Part shown: piece by piece, positions 1-5,536 of the stretch
How positions within the stretch are numbered: position 1 is the first letter of the stretch
Layout: every line of letters starts with the position of its first letter
Source of the DNA: CBFGTA01 sp965651595
GTDB taxonomy: Bacteria > Actinomycetota > Actinomycetes > S36-B12 > UBA10799
Assembly (NCBI GenBank): GCA_965651595.1
Contig: CBFGTA010000124.1
Span: 1 to 5,555, forward strand
Direction of reading: 5' to 3'
DNA length: 5,555 nt
The notes under the pieces: model-generated
Database searches by the model: none
What the model was told of the DNA's origin: nothing
The model's input: only the letters and a program-made list of their open reading frames with translations
Position numbers and translations under genes: made by a program

Positions 1-66
1 GGTGGATGGGCCCGCCGCTCGTCGTTGTCCATGGGGATCGGGCATGATGGGACGGCCGGTACCGCT

Positions 67-74
67 GAAGGAGG
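67..74 (+). promoter_or_regulatory. Shine-Dalgarno of cysC, decides the start
   Basis: GAAGGAGG lies 8 bases before the ATG at 83. This near-perfect anti-16S match supports the shorter 207-residue CysC over the open-frame extension to position 2. Confidence 0.7.
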
Positions 75-82
75 CCGACCTC

Positions 83-706
83 ATGCCCGACCCCACGAGT
101 CTTTCTCGCCCCGCTGCTGTGGGCATCCACGCGGACGTGCACCGTCAGTCATATTCGGTCACCATGGCCCAACGGGCAGCGCTGAAGGGGCAGGTGCCCT
201 TGGTCGTGTGGATGACGGGTTTGTCGGGTTCAGGAAAGTCCACCCTGGCTGACTCCGTTGAACATCGCTTGCACCAGCTCGGTCGTCACACGTATGTTCT
301 CGACGGCGACAACATGCGCACGGGGCTGAATCGCGACCTCGGTTTCTCCGTTGAAGATCGCCAAGAGAACGTCAGGCGCGTCGGGGAAGTGGCGAAGGTT
401 CTCTACGATGCTGGCTTGATCGTCGTTGTGGCACTTGTCAGCCCATTCCGGGCCGATCGAGACGCTGTGCGCGAACAGTTTGACGTAGGTGCTTTTTTGG
501 AAGTTTGGGTCGACACTCCTGCCACCTTGTGTCAGGAACGTGACCCGAAGGGTTTGTATCGCAAGGCCGCGGCCGGCGCTATCACCGACATGACGGGCGT
601 GGGCCAGGAGTATGAGCCCCCGGCTGATCCCGAACTGCGGCTTGCTGGCGACGGCGAACTCGCTGCCAATACTGAGACCGTCGTGCGTGCAATCCTCAGC
701 GCCTAA
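83..706 (+). CDS. cysC: Adenylyl-sulfate kinase (APS kinase)
   Basis: This enzyme phosphorylates adenosine 5'-phosphosulfate (APS) with ATP to give PAPS, the second activation step of cytoplasmic sulfate assimilation. The 207-residue product is close to the usual family length of about 200. Visible motifs are the P-loop GLSGSGKST (residues 46-54), LDGDNMRTGLN just after it with the DGDN signature, the RRVGEVAK helix, the LVSPFRADR loop with the conserved serine that E. coli CysC phosphorylates, and the substrate-lid motif DPKGLYRKA. The reading frame is open to the left edge, with a GTG at 2. I prefer the ATG at 83 because GAAGGAGG (67-74) sits 8 bases upstream and the resulting N-terminus (with HRQSYSVT before the P-loop) matches normal CysC proteins. 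It is a stand-alone kinase here, not visibly fused to CysN. Its sulfurylase partners, if linked, lie to the left. The identification is secure. Confidence 0.95.
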   Translation: MPDPTSLSRPAAVGIHADVHRQSYSVTMAQRAALKGQVPLVVWMTGLSGSGKSTLADSVEHRLHQLGRHTYVLDGDNMRTGLNRDLGFSVEDRQENVRRVGEVAKVLYDAGLIVVVALVSPFRADRDAVREQFDVGAFLEVWVDTPATLCQERDPKGLYRKAAAGAITDMTGVGQEYEPPADPELRLAGDGELAANTETVVRAILSA

Positions 707-727
707 CGCCTAGTGCAAGTGCCGAGG

Positions 728-744
728 GGCTCGGGTCGCGAGCC
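728..744. terminator. GC-rich hairpin between convergent genes
   Basis: GGCTCG (728-733) and CGAGCC (739-744) form a perfect 6-bp stem with a 5-base loop. It lies in the 46-base gap between the stops of cysC and the minus-strand membrane gene, so it could serve both transcripts. No T-tract follows on either strand, so it is at most a non-canonical actinobacterial-type terminator. Confidence 0.4.
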
Positions 745-752
745 GTTGCCCG

Positions 753-1787
753 TCAGTCGTCTTTCGGCGTGTAGCCCGACGACAGCGGATTTGACGTAGT
801 GGCTTTCTCACGGATAGCCACGGCCCCTCGCTGGTTCGAGATCAGCCAGCCGATGACGATCACCAGGACGCCGAGGATGATCGTCCACACGGCCGAGTTG
901 TTGAGTGCGAAGGTGAGTTGGGCGTAGAACACTTCGCCGGCCGCCTCGAACGGGTTTCCAGCGAAGCCGTTGCTCAACGCGGTGTTGCCCACGCCAAGAC
1001 CGGTGATGAGCAGGATTCCCGTGACCAGGATGGCCGCTCCCACCCAGACGGTCATGCGGGCCCGGTTATATGCCAGGGCCACTGCCACGATCAGTAGGCC
1101 GATCGCAATGAAGATCCACACGGAGGCCATGGGTTTGGCGAATCCGTAGATCTGCTGGGCTTCGGCAACTTGGGAACCGTCCATGAGGACGATCTGCCGA
1201 TCCGCCTGGTCAGGAATGGTCAGGTTGGCGGCTGGGGTGAATCCCCGCTCCACCAAGGCCTTCTGAACGGCTTCGATGGCGACGGTGAGATCTAGCACGA
1301 TCTCGTCGCCTTGTAGCGTGACCGCTCCGCCCCGATCACCTTCGAGCACGGCAATCAGGTTCTCCTGCAGCCGCTCGGTGGCCGCCGCCCAGAGGGTGTT
1401 GAACTCAGGGCGGTTCATGAGGTTCAGTGCGACTCGGTCGATGAAGGAAGCGATAGCGCCCTCGATGGGCATGGCCAGTGGTGCGGCCCGTTCGCCGAGG
1501 GTGTCAACCAGGTATTCCTCGACGGGGATGTTCTTGACGATGGCTTTACTCACGGCCTCCGCCACAGCTTCCTTGATGGCGATCTCTTCCGACAGGGGAG
1601 CTACTGTCGCCACGAACTGTTCTGTGTTAGTCAGGGTCTTCTGACCCCAGAAAGAAACGACGCCCCCGGGGAGAAGCAGAAATCCCAGGACCAGGCAGAG
1701 TCCGGCCGCAATCGAGCGGATTCGGGAGCGGCGCGGGTCAGACGGTGACGGCGTCGCGGGAGCCGCGGGGGCCGTGGTTTCAGCCAT
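753..1787 (-). CDS. Four-helix integral membrane protein, function unknown
   Basis: A 344-residue protein that I cannot assign a function. It has a Pro/Ala-rich cytoplasmic N-terminus (1-18), a basic stretch RRSRIR and one hydrophobic helix (about 26-46). A long soluble, probably extracytoplasmic domain follows (about 47-215), beginning with the motif TLTNTEQFVATVAPLSEE. Three more helices follow (about 219-239, 246-266 and 299-317), then a short hydrophilic C-terminal tail. The layout and the W..TL.NTEQFVATVAPL motif recall a widespread actinobacterial family of conserved membrane proteins with no known role. The ATG at 1787 is the most upstream start, because an in-frame TAG lies three codons before it. 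No Shine-Dalgarno precedes it, but TAGCAT sits 6 bases upstream, which suits a leaderless mRNA. It is convergent with cysC and divergent from the CsbD-like gene. The gene is certain and its role is open. Confidence 0.85.
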   Translation of the reverse strand: MAETTAPAAPATPSPSDPRRSRIRSIAAGLCLVLGFLLLPGGVVSFWGQKTLTNTEQFVATVAPLSEEIAIKEAVAEAVSKAIVKNIPVEEYLVDTLGERAAPLAMPIEGAIASFIDRVALNLMNRPEFNTLWAAATERLQENLIAVLEGDRGGAVTLQGDEIVLDLTVAIEAVQKALVERGFTPAANLTIPDQADRQIVLMDGSQVAEAQQIYGFAKPMASVWIFIAIGLLIVAVALAYNRARMTVWVGAAILVTGILLITGLGVGNTALSNGFAGNPFEAAGEVFYAQLTFALNNSAVWTIILGVLVIVIGWLISNQRGAVAIREKATTSNPLSSGYTPKDD

Positions 1788-1793
1788 GGGTGA

Positions 1794-1799
1794 ATGCTA
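1794..1799 (-). promoter_or_regulatory. Probable -10 box of a leaderless promoter
   Basis: Read on the minus strand, TAGCAT is followed by six bases (TCACCC) and then the ATG at 1787. TANNNT-N6-ATG is the usual layout of leaderless promoters in Actinobacteria, and no Shine-Dalgarno is present. No clear -35 box can be seen. This is an inference from spacing. Confidence 0.4.
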
Positions 1800-1819
1800 G
1801 GGACTCGGAGGGGCTCGTG

Positions 1820-1836
1820 CATGCCGTGACGGCATG
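1820..1836. promoter_or_regulatory. Perfect inverted repeat, candidate operator
   Basis: CATGCCG-TGA-CGGCATG has two perfect 7-base arms around a 3-base centre. It lies between the two divergent genes, about 33 bases before the membrane gene start and upstream of the CsbD-like promoter. It could be an operator for a dimeric regulator of one or both genes. If the membrane gene is leaderless, the repeat falls near its -35 region, which favours a DNA site over an mRNA hairpin. No cognate regulator is visible in the window. Confidence 0.4.
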
Positions 1837-1863
1837 AAACGGTAAATTCTTGGCGGATTGGTC

Positions 1864-1890
1864 GTGATTGAATCAGGACAGATTGGGTAC
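1864..1890 (+). promoter_or_regulatory. Candidate general-stress (SigB/SigF-like) promoter
   Basis: GGGTAC (1885-1890) resembles the -10 element GGGTAT/C of SigB/SigF-type promoters. GTGATT (1864-1869) lies 15 bases upstream as a poor match to the GTTT -35 element. Transcription would begin near 1897, 14 bases before the Shine-Dalgarno of the CsbD-like gene. csbD of Bacillus subtilis is controlled by SigB, so the context fits. An overlapping housekeeping -10 (TACAAC, 1888-1893) is an alternative, but it has no -35 at normal spacing. Confidence 0.35.
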
Positions 1891-1910
1891 AACATGGTTA
1901 CGTCTTATCG

Positions 1911-1916
1911 AGGAGG
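1911..1916 (+). promoter_or_regulatory. Shine-Dalgarno of the CsbD-like gene
   Basis: AGGAGG lies 6 bases before the ATG at 1923, a full consensus site. It predicts strong translation and fixes the start of this very small gene. Confidence 0.7.
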
Positions 1917-1922
1917 AACGTC

Positions 1923-2117
1923 ATGGGAGTTGTTGACAGCACTAAGAACACCGCACTCAAAGTGAGTGGCCGGGCCAAGCAGACAATGGGCGTTGCCCTC
2001 GGCAACCGCGACCTCGAGGCCCGCGGTGTAACGGAGGAACTGACCGCGAACGCGCGGCAGGCAGCCAACCAACTCGGCGGCGCCATCAAGTCGATGCGGA
2101 AGGCACTTCCCTTCTAG
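1923..2117 (+). CDS. CsbD-like stress-response protein
   Basis: A 64-residue hydrophilic, probably cytoplasmic protein with no signal peptide or membrane segment. Residues 10-35 show the CsbD-family pattern: a lysine/glycine motif KVSGRAKQTMG, then GNRDLEARG, followed by an amphipathic Ala/Gln-rich helix (about 38-60). CsbD proteins are small and abundant under general stress, and their molecular activity is unknown. The start is well supported: AGGAGG (1911-1916) lies 6 bases before the ATG. A possible SigB/SigF-type promoter precedes the gene and a long hairpin follows it, so it is probably transcribed alone. The family assignment rests on the short motif pattern. The gene itself is near certain. 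Confidence 0.82.
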   Translation: MGVVDSTKNTALKVSGRAKQTMGVALGNRDLEARGVTEELTANARQAANQLGGAIKSMRKALPF

Positions 2118-2137
2118 TCCAAAGTTGAAATACTTGC

Positions 2138-2172
2138 GGTAGGGGCCGGTACCTTTGGGTGCGGCTCCTACT
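2138..2172 (+). terminator. Long hairpin after the CsbD-like gene
   Basis: GTAGGGGCCG (2139-2148) pairs with CGGCTCCTAC (2162-2171) in a 10-bp stem with one G-U pair. A further G-U can close at 2138/2172, and an inner stem forms between 2150-2153 and 2158-2161. It starts about 20 bases after the stop codon at 2117, where a terminator is expected. No U-tract follows, so it may act as a non-canonical terminator or as a 3' stabiliser of the short mRNA. Confidence 0.5.
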
Positions 2173-2220
2173 TGGCTGTCCGGTCGAGTGTCTGGCGCTC
2201 ACCCGGTCAGGTTGGCTGCG

Positions 2221-2249
2221 GCGACACCCCTGTACACGCCGACTAAGAT
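2221..2249 (+). promoter_or_regulatory. Candidate housekeeping promoter of the GGDEF gene
   Basis: GCGACA (2221-2226), a 17-base spacer and TAAGAT (2244-2249) resemble a SigA-type promoter with a partial -35 and a TANNNT -10. The -10 is flanked by a short inverted repeat, CCGAC (2239-2243) and GTCGG (2252-2256), which might be an operator. Transcription would start near 2256 and give a leader of almost 100 bases. The support is moderate to weak. Confidence 0.3.
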
Positions 2250-2328
2250 AGGTCGGACACCCGCTCGCCTCGGCAGCACAACTTTCTGACGTTGGAGCTG
2301 GGCGACCAAACCGCGGATTGCCGCCCGG

Positions 2329-2372
2329 ATCACCGACCAGGAGGTGACTCCCTTGGCCCCCGATTCGGTGAT
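2329..2372 (+). promoter_or_regulatory. mRNA structure hiding the GGDEF gene ribosome site
   Basis: ATCACCGA (2329-2336) and TCGGTGAT (2365-2372) are perfect 8-base complements that flank the start region. Inside them CCAGGAG (2337-2343) pairs with CTCC-ct-TGG (2348-2356) around the tetraloop GTGA. The inner stem holds most of the Shine-Dalgarno AGGAGG and the TTG start at 2353, so folding would hinder ribosome binding. The pairing is read directly from the sequence. A regulatory role, such as a thermometer or translational switch, is inferred. Confidence 0.4.
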
Positions 2373-3951
2373 GCGATCGCTGGGCCACGCGCTCACGGTC
2401 ATACCGATCGACGTTCTCGCGCTCCTAGCAATTGCGGTGGTCTTCCCCTACTTGTGGCGGCATCGCCACTCCCCGAGCGGAATCGCCATCGTGGGGATGG
2501 TCGTGTCGACCGCCTTGTGGATCGTCGGCCACGGCTTGGAGTTGGCGGTCCAGGGACTCAACTTCAAGATTGCGCTGTCGCTGGTGCAGTACGTGGCGGG
2601 CTTCGGTCTGCTCTACTGGTTCGCGTTGTTTGCCATCCGGTATACCGGGCGGTTGCGGTGGCTACGGGCTCATGAATGGCTCGTCGCTGTTCCGTTGGTC
2701 GTCGTGTTCTTGTGGGTTATCACGAATCCGCTGCACGGGCTGCACTGGACGGGATTCGAAACGGATCCTGCCGGGCACGTGACTTATCTGCGGGGCCCGC
2801 TGTACTGGGGTTTCGTCTTCGTGTCGTACTTCTACCTGGCGACGATTCAGATTCTCCTGCTGCGGGCAGCGGCCGGGCTGCGGGGAATTTATCGCCGGCA
2901 GATGTTGGTGATGTTCATGGTCGGTCTGATCCCGTGGGTGGGCAGCGTCTTCTACATGCTGCAGTTACCGGGCTTCGAGGTAGATCTGGCCCCGCCACTA
3001 TCCGGGATCATGGCCGTCGGTATCGGGATCGCGGCCCAGCGATTCGGGCTGTTGGACATTGTGCCGGTTGCTGAATCGACTGTCTTGCGCCACATCACCG
3101 ATCCGATCGTGGTCACCGACTTCCGCCACCGAGTAGTCCTGGTGAACTCCGCAGCTGGAGTTCAGTTCGGATTGGACGCAAAGGCGGTTGTCGGTCAGTC
3201 GATCAAGGACGTGTTCTCGTGCTGGCCGGGGTTGGTTCACAAGATGGAACACAATTCGTTGTCGGCTGGCGTGTCACACACCACCGTCGAGGAGTTGCCG
3301 TTCGCACACGGGTCCAAGTTTTACGACGTTACCGCGATCTCCCTCGATCAGAAGGGTTCTGATTCGTCTGGCTCAGCGGTCTGGCTATTCCGCGACGAGA
3401 CGCGGCGGGAACTGGCCGAGCGCGCTCTGCGCGAACAGGCTTCCCGCGACCCCCTGACCGGCCTCTACAACGTGCGCTACTTCAACGACCGCATCGACGC
3501 CGAGATCATCAGAGCCGATGCGACCGGTCAGTCGGTGAGCCTGATAATGATCGACTTTGATGGATTCAAGGAGATCAACACCGAGTTCGGGCACCTTGCG
3601 GGCGACAAGTACCTCGTCGACGTATCCCGGTTCTTGGCCAAGCAGGTTCCCCTCGACAGCCCCATCTGTCGAGTCGGCGGTGACGAGTTCACCGTCATCG
3701 TTCCCGGAGCGAACCCCGACGATGCCGCCCGGATGGGGCGTGACCTGCAAGCAGCTTTGCGGGCAGAGGGGCCGCGACGGCCCGATGGTGCACCCGTCGA
3801 GTTCTCGTTCGGCGTGTCCACCTATCCCGACTACGCCTCCAACGCGAACTCGCTCCGCCTCCAGGCAGACATGGCGCTCTACCACGTGAAATCCACCGCG
3901 GGTGGTTCTGGCGCCACTTTCGGTGATTCCGGCATCGACGCGCCCGCGTAG
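2353..3951 (+). CDS. Membrane diguanylate cyclase: 7TM, PAS, GGDEF
   Basis: This enzyme makes cyclic di-GMP from two GTP at the inner face of the membrane. Seven hydrophobic helices (about 18-35, 43-65, 73-95, 109-124, 148-171, 186-206 and 217-233) form the sensor, with the NPLHGLHW loop typical of the N-terminal 7TM module of histidine kinases. A PAS-like domain (about 240-350) follows, then a helical linker and the GGDEF domain (about 363-526). Key residues are present: DPLTGLYN (366-373), metal-binding DFDGFK (401-406), N409, GHLAGD (413-418) and GGDEF (442-446). The inhibitory RxxD site is absent, with P433 and S436 at its positions. There is no EAL domain. A GTG at 2344 would add three residues, but it lies inside the Shine-Dalgarno AGGAGGTGA (2339-2347). 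The TTG at 2353 sits 8 bases after AGGAGG, so I chose it. The ATG at 2371 is too far away. The sensed signal is unknown. Confidence 0.9.
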   Translation: MAPDSVMRSLGHALTVIPIDVLALLAIAVVFPYLWRHRHSPSGIAIVGMVVSTALWIVGHGLELAVQGLNFKIALSLVQYVAGFGLLYWFALFAIRYTGRLRWLRAHEWLVAVPLVVVFLWVITNPLHGLHWTGFETDPAGHVTYLRGPLYWGFVFVSYFYLATIQILLLRAAAGLRGIYRRQMLVMFMVGLIPWVGSVFYMLQLPGFEVDLAPPLSGIMAVGIGIAAQRFGLLDIVPVAESTVLRHITDPIVVTDFRHRVVLVNSAAGVQFGLDAKAVVGQSIKDVFSCWPGLVHKMEHNSLSAGVSHTTVEELPFAHGSKFYDVTAISLDQKGSDSSGSAVWLFRDETRRELAERALREQASRDPLTGLYNVRYFNDRIDAEIIRADATGQSVSLIMIDFDGFKEINTEFGHLAGDKYLVDVSRFLAKQVPLDSPICRVGGDEFTVIVPGANPDDAARMGRDLQAALRAEGPRRPDGAPVEFSFGVSTYPDYASNANSLRLQADMALYHVKSTAGGSGATFGDSGIDAPA

Positions 3952-4003
3952 TCGTGCGCCGCGCGTCTGTGACAGCTGGTGTGCCGAGGAGGCGCCGGTT
4001 CTC

Positions 4004-4054
4004 ATGCCAGAGTGGTCAGGTCTGCACAGTTATCGAATCGATACGAGTCGTTGA
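4004..4054 (+). CDS. Possible 16-residue leader peptide
   Basis: A short reading frame starts at the ATG at 4004 and ends at TGA 4052-4054. A full AGGAGG (3987-3992) precedes it, with a rather long 11-base spacer. The product would begin MPEWSGLHSY and end in RIDTSR. It has no known family. It lies 39 bases upstream of the peptidase gene, which has no good Shine-Dalgarno of its own, so it could be a translated leader that affects downstream expression. It may equally be chance, because one AGGAGG near an ATG is not rare in GC-rich DNA. Confidence 0.2.
   Translation: MPEWSGLHSYRIDTSR
4031..4043. repeat. Perfect 13-bp palindrome upstream of the peptidase gene
   Basis: TATCGA-A-TCGATA is a perfect inverted repeat with a single central base, about 50 bases before the peptidase start. 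Its size and position would suit an operator for a dimeric regulator. It falls within the possible leader reading frame. No promoter boxes with good spacing could be placed around it. Confidence 0.35.
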
Positions 4055-4093
4055 TGTATTCCGGCTTCGCTGACCCCGTGGCACAGTAGTCAC

Positions 4094-5137
4094 ATGATCG
4101 GAAAGGTTCGTTCCAACGCCCATCGGCCTGTTCGAATTCGTCGCTTGTTGGGGGTGGCAGCCGCGACAGTTGTGACGGGACTCGTCGCGACTGCCTGTGC
4201 GACCAGTTCGGCCGACGACCCTTTGCTGGTCGACGAGCTGACGTCTGCTGCCGGTTGCCAACCCAGCGAGTCAGCTGTCGAGGCCAATCGGGATCACGTG
4301 CAACAGGTCCGCTATCGGATGGTGGCGAACGTATTGGCGCAATCGGCCCAGGCTCTGCCAATATCAGCAGATCCGTGGGTGGCGCCATCGCCCGAGGTTG
4401 GCCCGTCAGAAACCGCGTCGCAACGCCTGTACAACGAAGCGGTCGAGACGTTTTCGAACATGGTGAAGACTGAGTATCGTCACCATCCCTACACCATCGA
4501 TCCGAATGCTGGCGTGTATGAGCTCGACTGCAGCGGCTTCGTTTGCTACGCGCTCAATGCGGGCGACGACACGCAACCTGCCTATGCCGACATGATGAAC
4601 ATCTTGCACAAGAAGATCGAGTCGACGACTGATCCGGTTGTCGAGTGCAATAGTACGCACTATCCCAAGGCCGCTGACTACGCGAAGTTCTTCGGAGAGC
4701 TCGGGTTGCAGGGAGTCGTATCGCGGTGGTGGTCTGCAGTGGAGCAGCCAGCTGCAGCCCAGCCCGGTGACGTTATTGCTTGGGCTTTGACCAGCGATGA
4801 TCCCAACAACAAAGGAAACGACACTGGCCATGTCATGATTGTCATAGCTCCACCGACGGCCGACCCAGCCACGCCAAATGTGATCGACATTCCAGTGATG
4901 GACGCCAGCGACATTCTCCACGGCCCAGGTGATACGCGAGCTACTGACTCGCGAGCTGTCAAACATACTGGAATCGGAATTGGACTGATCGCAGTTGAGG
5001 TAGATCCGGCCACCGGCGAGCCCACGAATCGGTTTCGACTGGTAGGCAGCGACTATTCGGGCCCTGACTCGCAATTGCTGGAGGCAAGCTTGGTAGCTAT
5101 CGGGAGGGCTGGCAACGGTCAAGCCTCGGCTGGTTGA
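4094..5137 (+). CDS. Secreted NlpC/P60-like cysteine peptidase
   Basis: A 347-residue exported protein, probably a papain-fold hydrolase acting on peptidoglycan or another envelope substrate. The N-terminus has a basic region RPVRIRRLLG and a hydrophobic core ending TGLVATAC at C35. This could be a weak lipobox (ATAC) or a signal-peptidase I site. The RR pair leaves a Tat route possible. The catalytic signature is YELDCSGFVCYAL, with the predicted nucleophile C146, followed by QPGDVIAW and GHVMIVI with the predicted general base H246. MDAS at D270 and LHGPGDTR after it may supply the third polar residue. The Cys-His gap of about 100 residues is much longer than in compact NlpC/P60 enzymes (51 in E. 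coli MepS), so this is a divergent branch. No cell-wall binding domain is seen. The ATG at 4094 lacks a clear Shine-Dalgarno. It is the first start giving a complete signal peptide. The fold is fairly sure and the substrate is unknown. Confidence 0.75.
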   Translation: MIGKVRSNAHRPVRIRRLLGVAAATVVTGLVATACATSSADDPLLVDELTSAAGCQPSESAVEANRDHVQQVRYRMVANVLAQSAQALPISADPWVAPSPEVGPSETASQRLYNEAVETFSNMVKTEYRHHPYTIDPNAGVYELDCSGFVCYALNAGDDTQPAYADMMNILHKKIESTTDPVVECNSTHYPKAADYAKFFGELGLQGVVSRWWSAVEQPAAAQPGDVIAWALTSDDPNNKGNDTGHVMIVIAPPTADPATPNVIDIPVMDASDILHGPGDTRATDSRAVKHTGIGIGLIAVEVDPATGEPTNRFRLVGSDYSGPDSQLLEASLVAIGRAGNGQASAG

Positions 5138-5236
5138 CAGCTGGGCCGGGTTCCCGCCGACGCGGCCATCGAGAATCTCACCCCTGCCTCCTTCGACAGC
5201 GCCGTGTATCCTCGGCATTTAAGGGTCGCGCGCGGC

Positions 5237-5264
5237 TTGTGTGCGACAGGCGCATCGATCACAA
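5237..5264. promoter_or_regulatory. Imperfect inverted repeat before the Gly-rich gene
   Basis: TTGTGTGCGA (5237-5246) and TCGATCACAA (5255-5264) match as inverted arms at 8 of 10 positions around an 8-base spacer. An alternative smaller hairpin, TGCG-ACAGG-CGCA (5242-5254), overlaps it. It ends 35 bases before the ATG at 5300 and could be an operator or a leader structure. A function is only inferred from its position. Confidence 0.3.
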
Positions 5265-5299
5265 CGGTTCAATCGCTACGCCAAGTGTGGGGAGCAAGC

Positions 5300-5536
5300 A
5301 TGGTGGGCAGTCTGACAAGACCTTCGCCGCGAAAACTCATCGCCACGGCCTTGACCGCCGCCCTAGTGGGTGGTTTGTTCCTGTTCGCAGCCCCTCAACC
5401 GGCCCAGGCGCAGCAAGTCCAGCGAGACTTCTTGGCATCTACGACGTTCACCGTCCCAACCGGTGTCACAGCGATCGACTTCTTTGTAAGGGGGGGGGGC
5501 GGGGGTGCGAACAGTTGGACCATAGAGACGTTTTAG
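5300..5536 (+). CDS. Secreted glycine-rich-type surface protein, apparently truncated
   Basis: As written the product has 78 residues. A classical signal peptide is clear: basic n-region (R7, R11, K12), hydrophobic core 13-31 and the cleavage motif AQA-QQ after A37. The mature part holds TTFTVPTGVTAIDFFVRGGGGG, which matches the opening of glycine-rich domains of the type FTVPxGVTxhxhxhxGGGGG found in many secreted proteins. Such domains normally continue for 100 residues or more, yet this frame stops at TAG 5534-5536, nine codons after the glycines. A run of ten G (5490-5499) sits exactly at the glycine codons. One added base would keep the frame open to the window end, while one lost base gives a stop at 5523-5525. 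The start at 5300 has GGGGAG (5289-5294) 5 bases upstream. The GTG at 5204 has no ribosome site. Function is unknown. A frameshift, a real short protein or phase variation are all possible. Confidence 0.6.
   Translation: MVGSLTRPSPRKLIATALTAALVGGLFLFAAPQPAQAQQVQRDFLASTTFTVPTGVTAIDFFVRGGGGGANSWTIETF
5490..5505 (+). repeat. G10-C-G5 homopolymer tract inside a coding region
   Basis: Ten consecutive G (5490-5499), one C and five more G (5501-5505) encode the Arg-Gly stretch of the secreted protein. It is the longest mononucleotide run I see in the window. Such a run is prone to polymerase slippage and to sequencing error, and its length sets the downstream frame. Confidence 0.9.

Noticed and set aside
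3..47. A frame ending in TGA at 45-47, which could be the last 14 codons of an upstream gene.
   Set aside because: It would fit an upstream operon gene ending 35 bases before cysC, but 14 codons show no family motif and all three forward frames are open for most of this stretch, so I cannot support it as a feature.
1276..1644. A 122-codon forward frame opposite the membrane protein gene.
   Set aside because: It has low-complexity Ser/Ala/Thr/Arg content typical of an antisense shadow. The minus-strand gene has a consistent membrane topology.
2118..2343. A possible cyclic-di-GMP (GEMM-type) riboswitch upstream of the cyclase.
   Set aside because: I could not find the conserved GEMM core sequences. 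Only short inverted repeats and a candidate promoter are visible.
3385..4005. A 206-codon open frame on the minus strand opposite the GGDEF domain.
   Set aside because: It lies wholly opposite conserved catalytic sequence of a clear gene, shows no recognisable motif and has no ribosome site. It is explained by GC-rich codon bias.
5134..5139. A perfect TTGACA -35 hexamer overlapping the stop codon of the peptidase gene.
   Set aside because: No acceptable -10 box lies 16-18 bases downstream, so it is probably chance.
4406..5218. A 270-codon open frame on the minus strand opposite the peptidase gene.
   Set aside because: The sense strand encodes a signal peptide and catalytic Cys and His motifs. 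The antisense product has no coherent domain or membrane pattern.
5204..5299. An N-terminal extension of the Gly-rich protein from the GTG at 5204.
   Set aside because: No ribosome site precedes the GTG, and the extension would put 32 residues before a well-formed signal peptide. The ATG at 5300 has GGGGAG at 5 bases.
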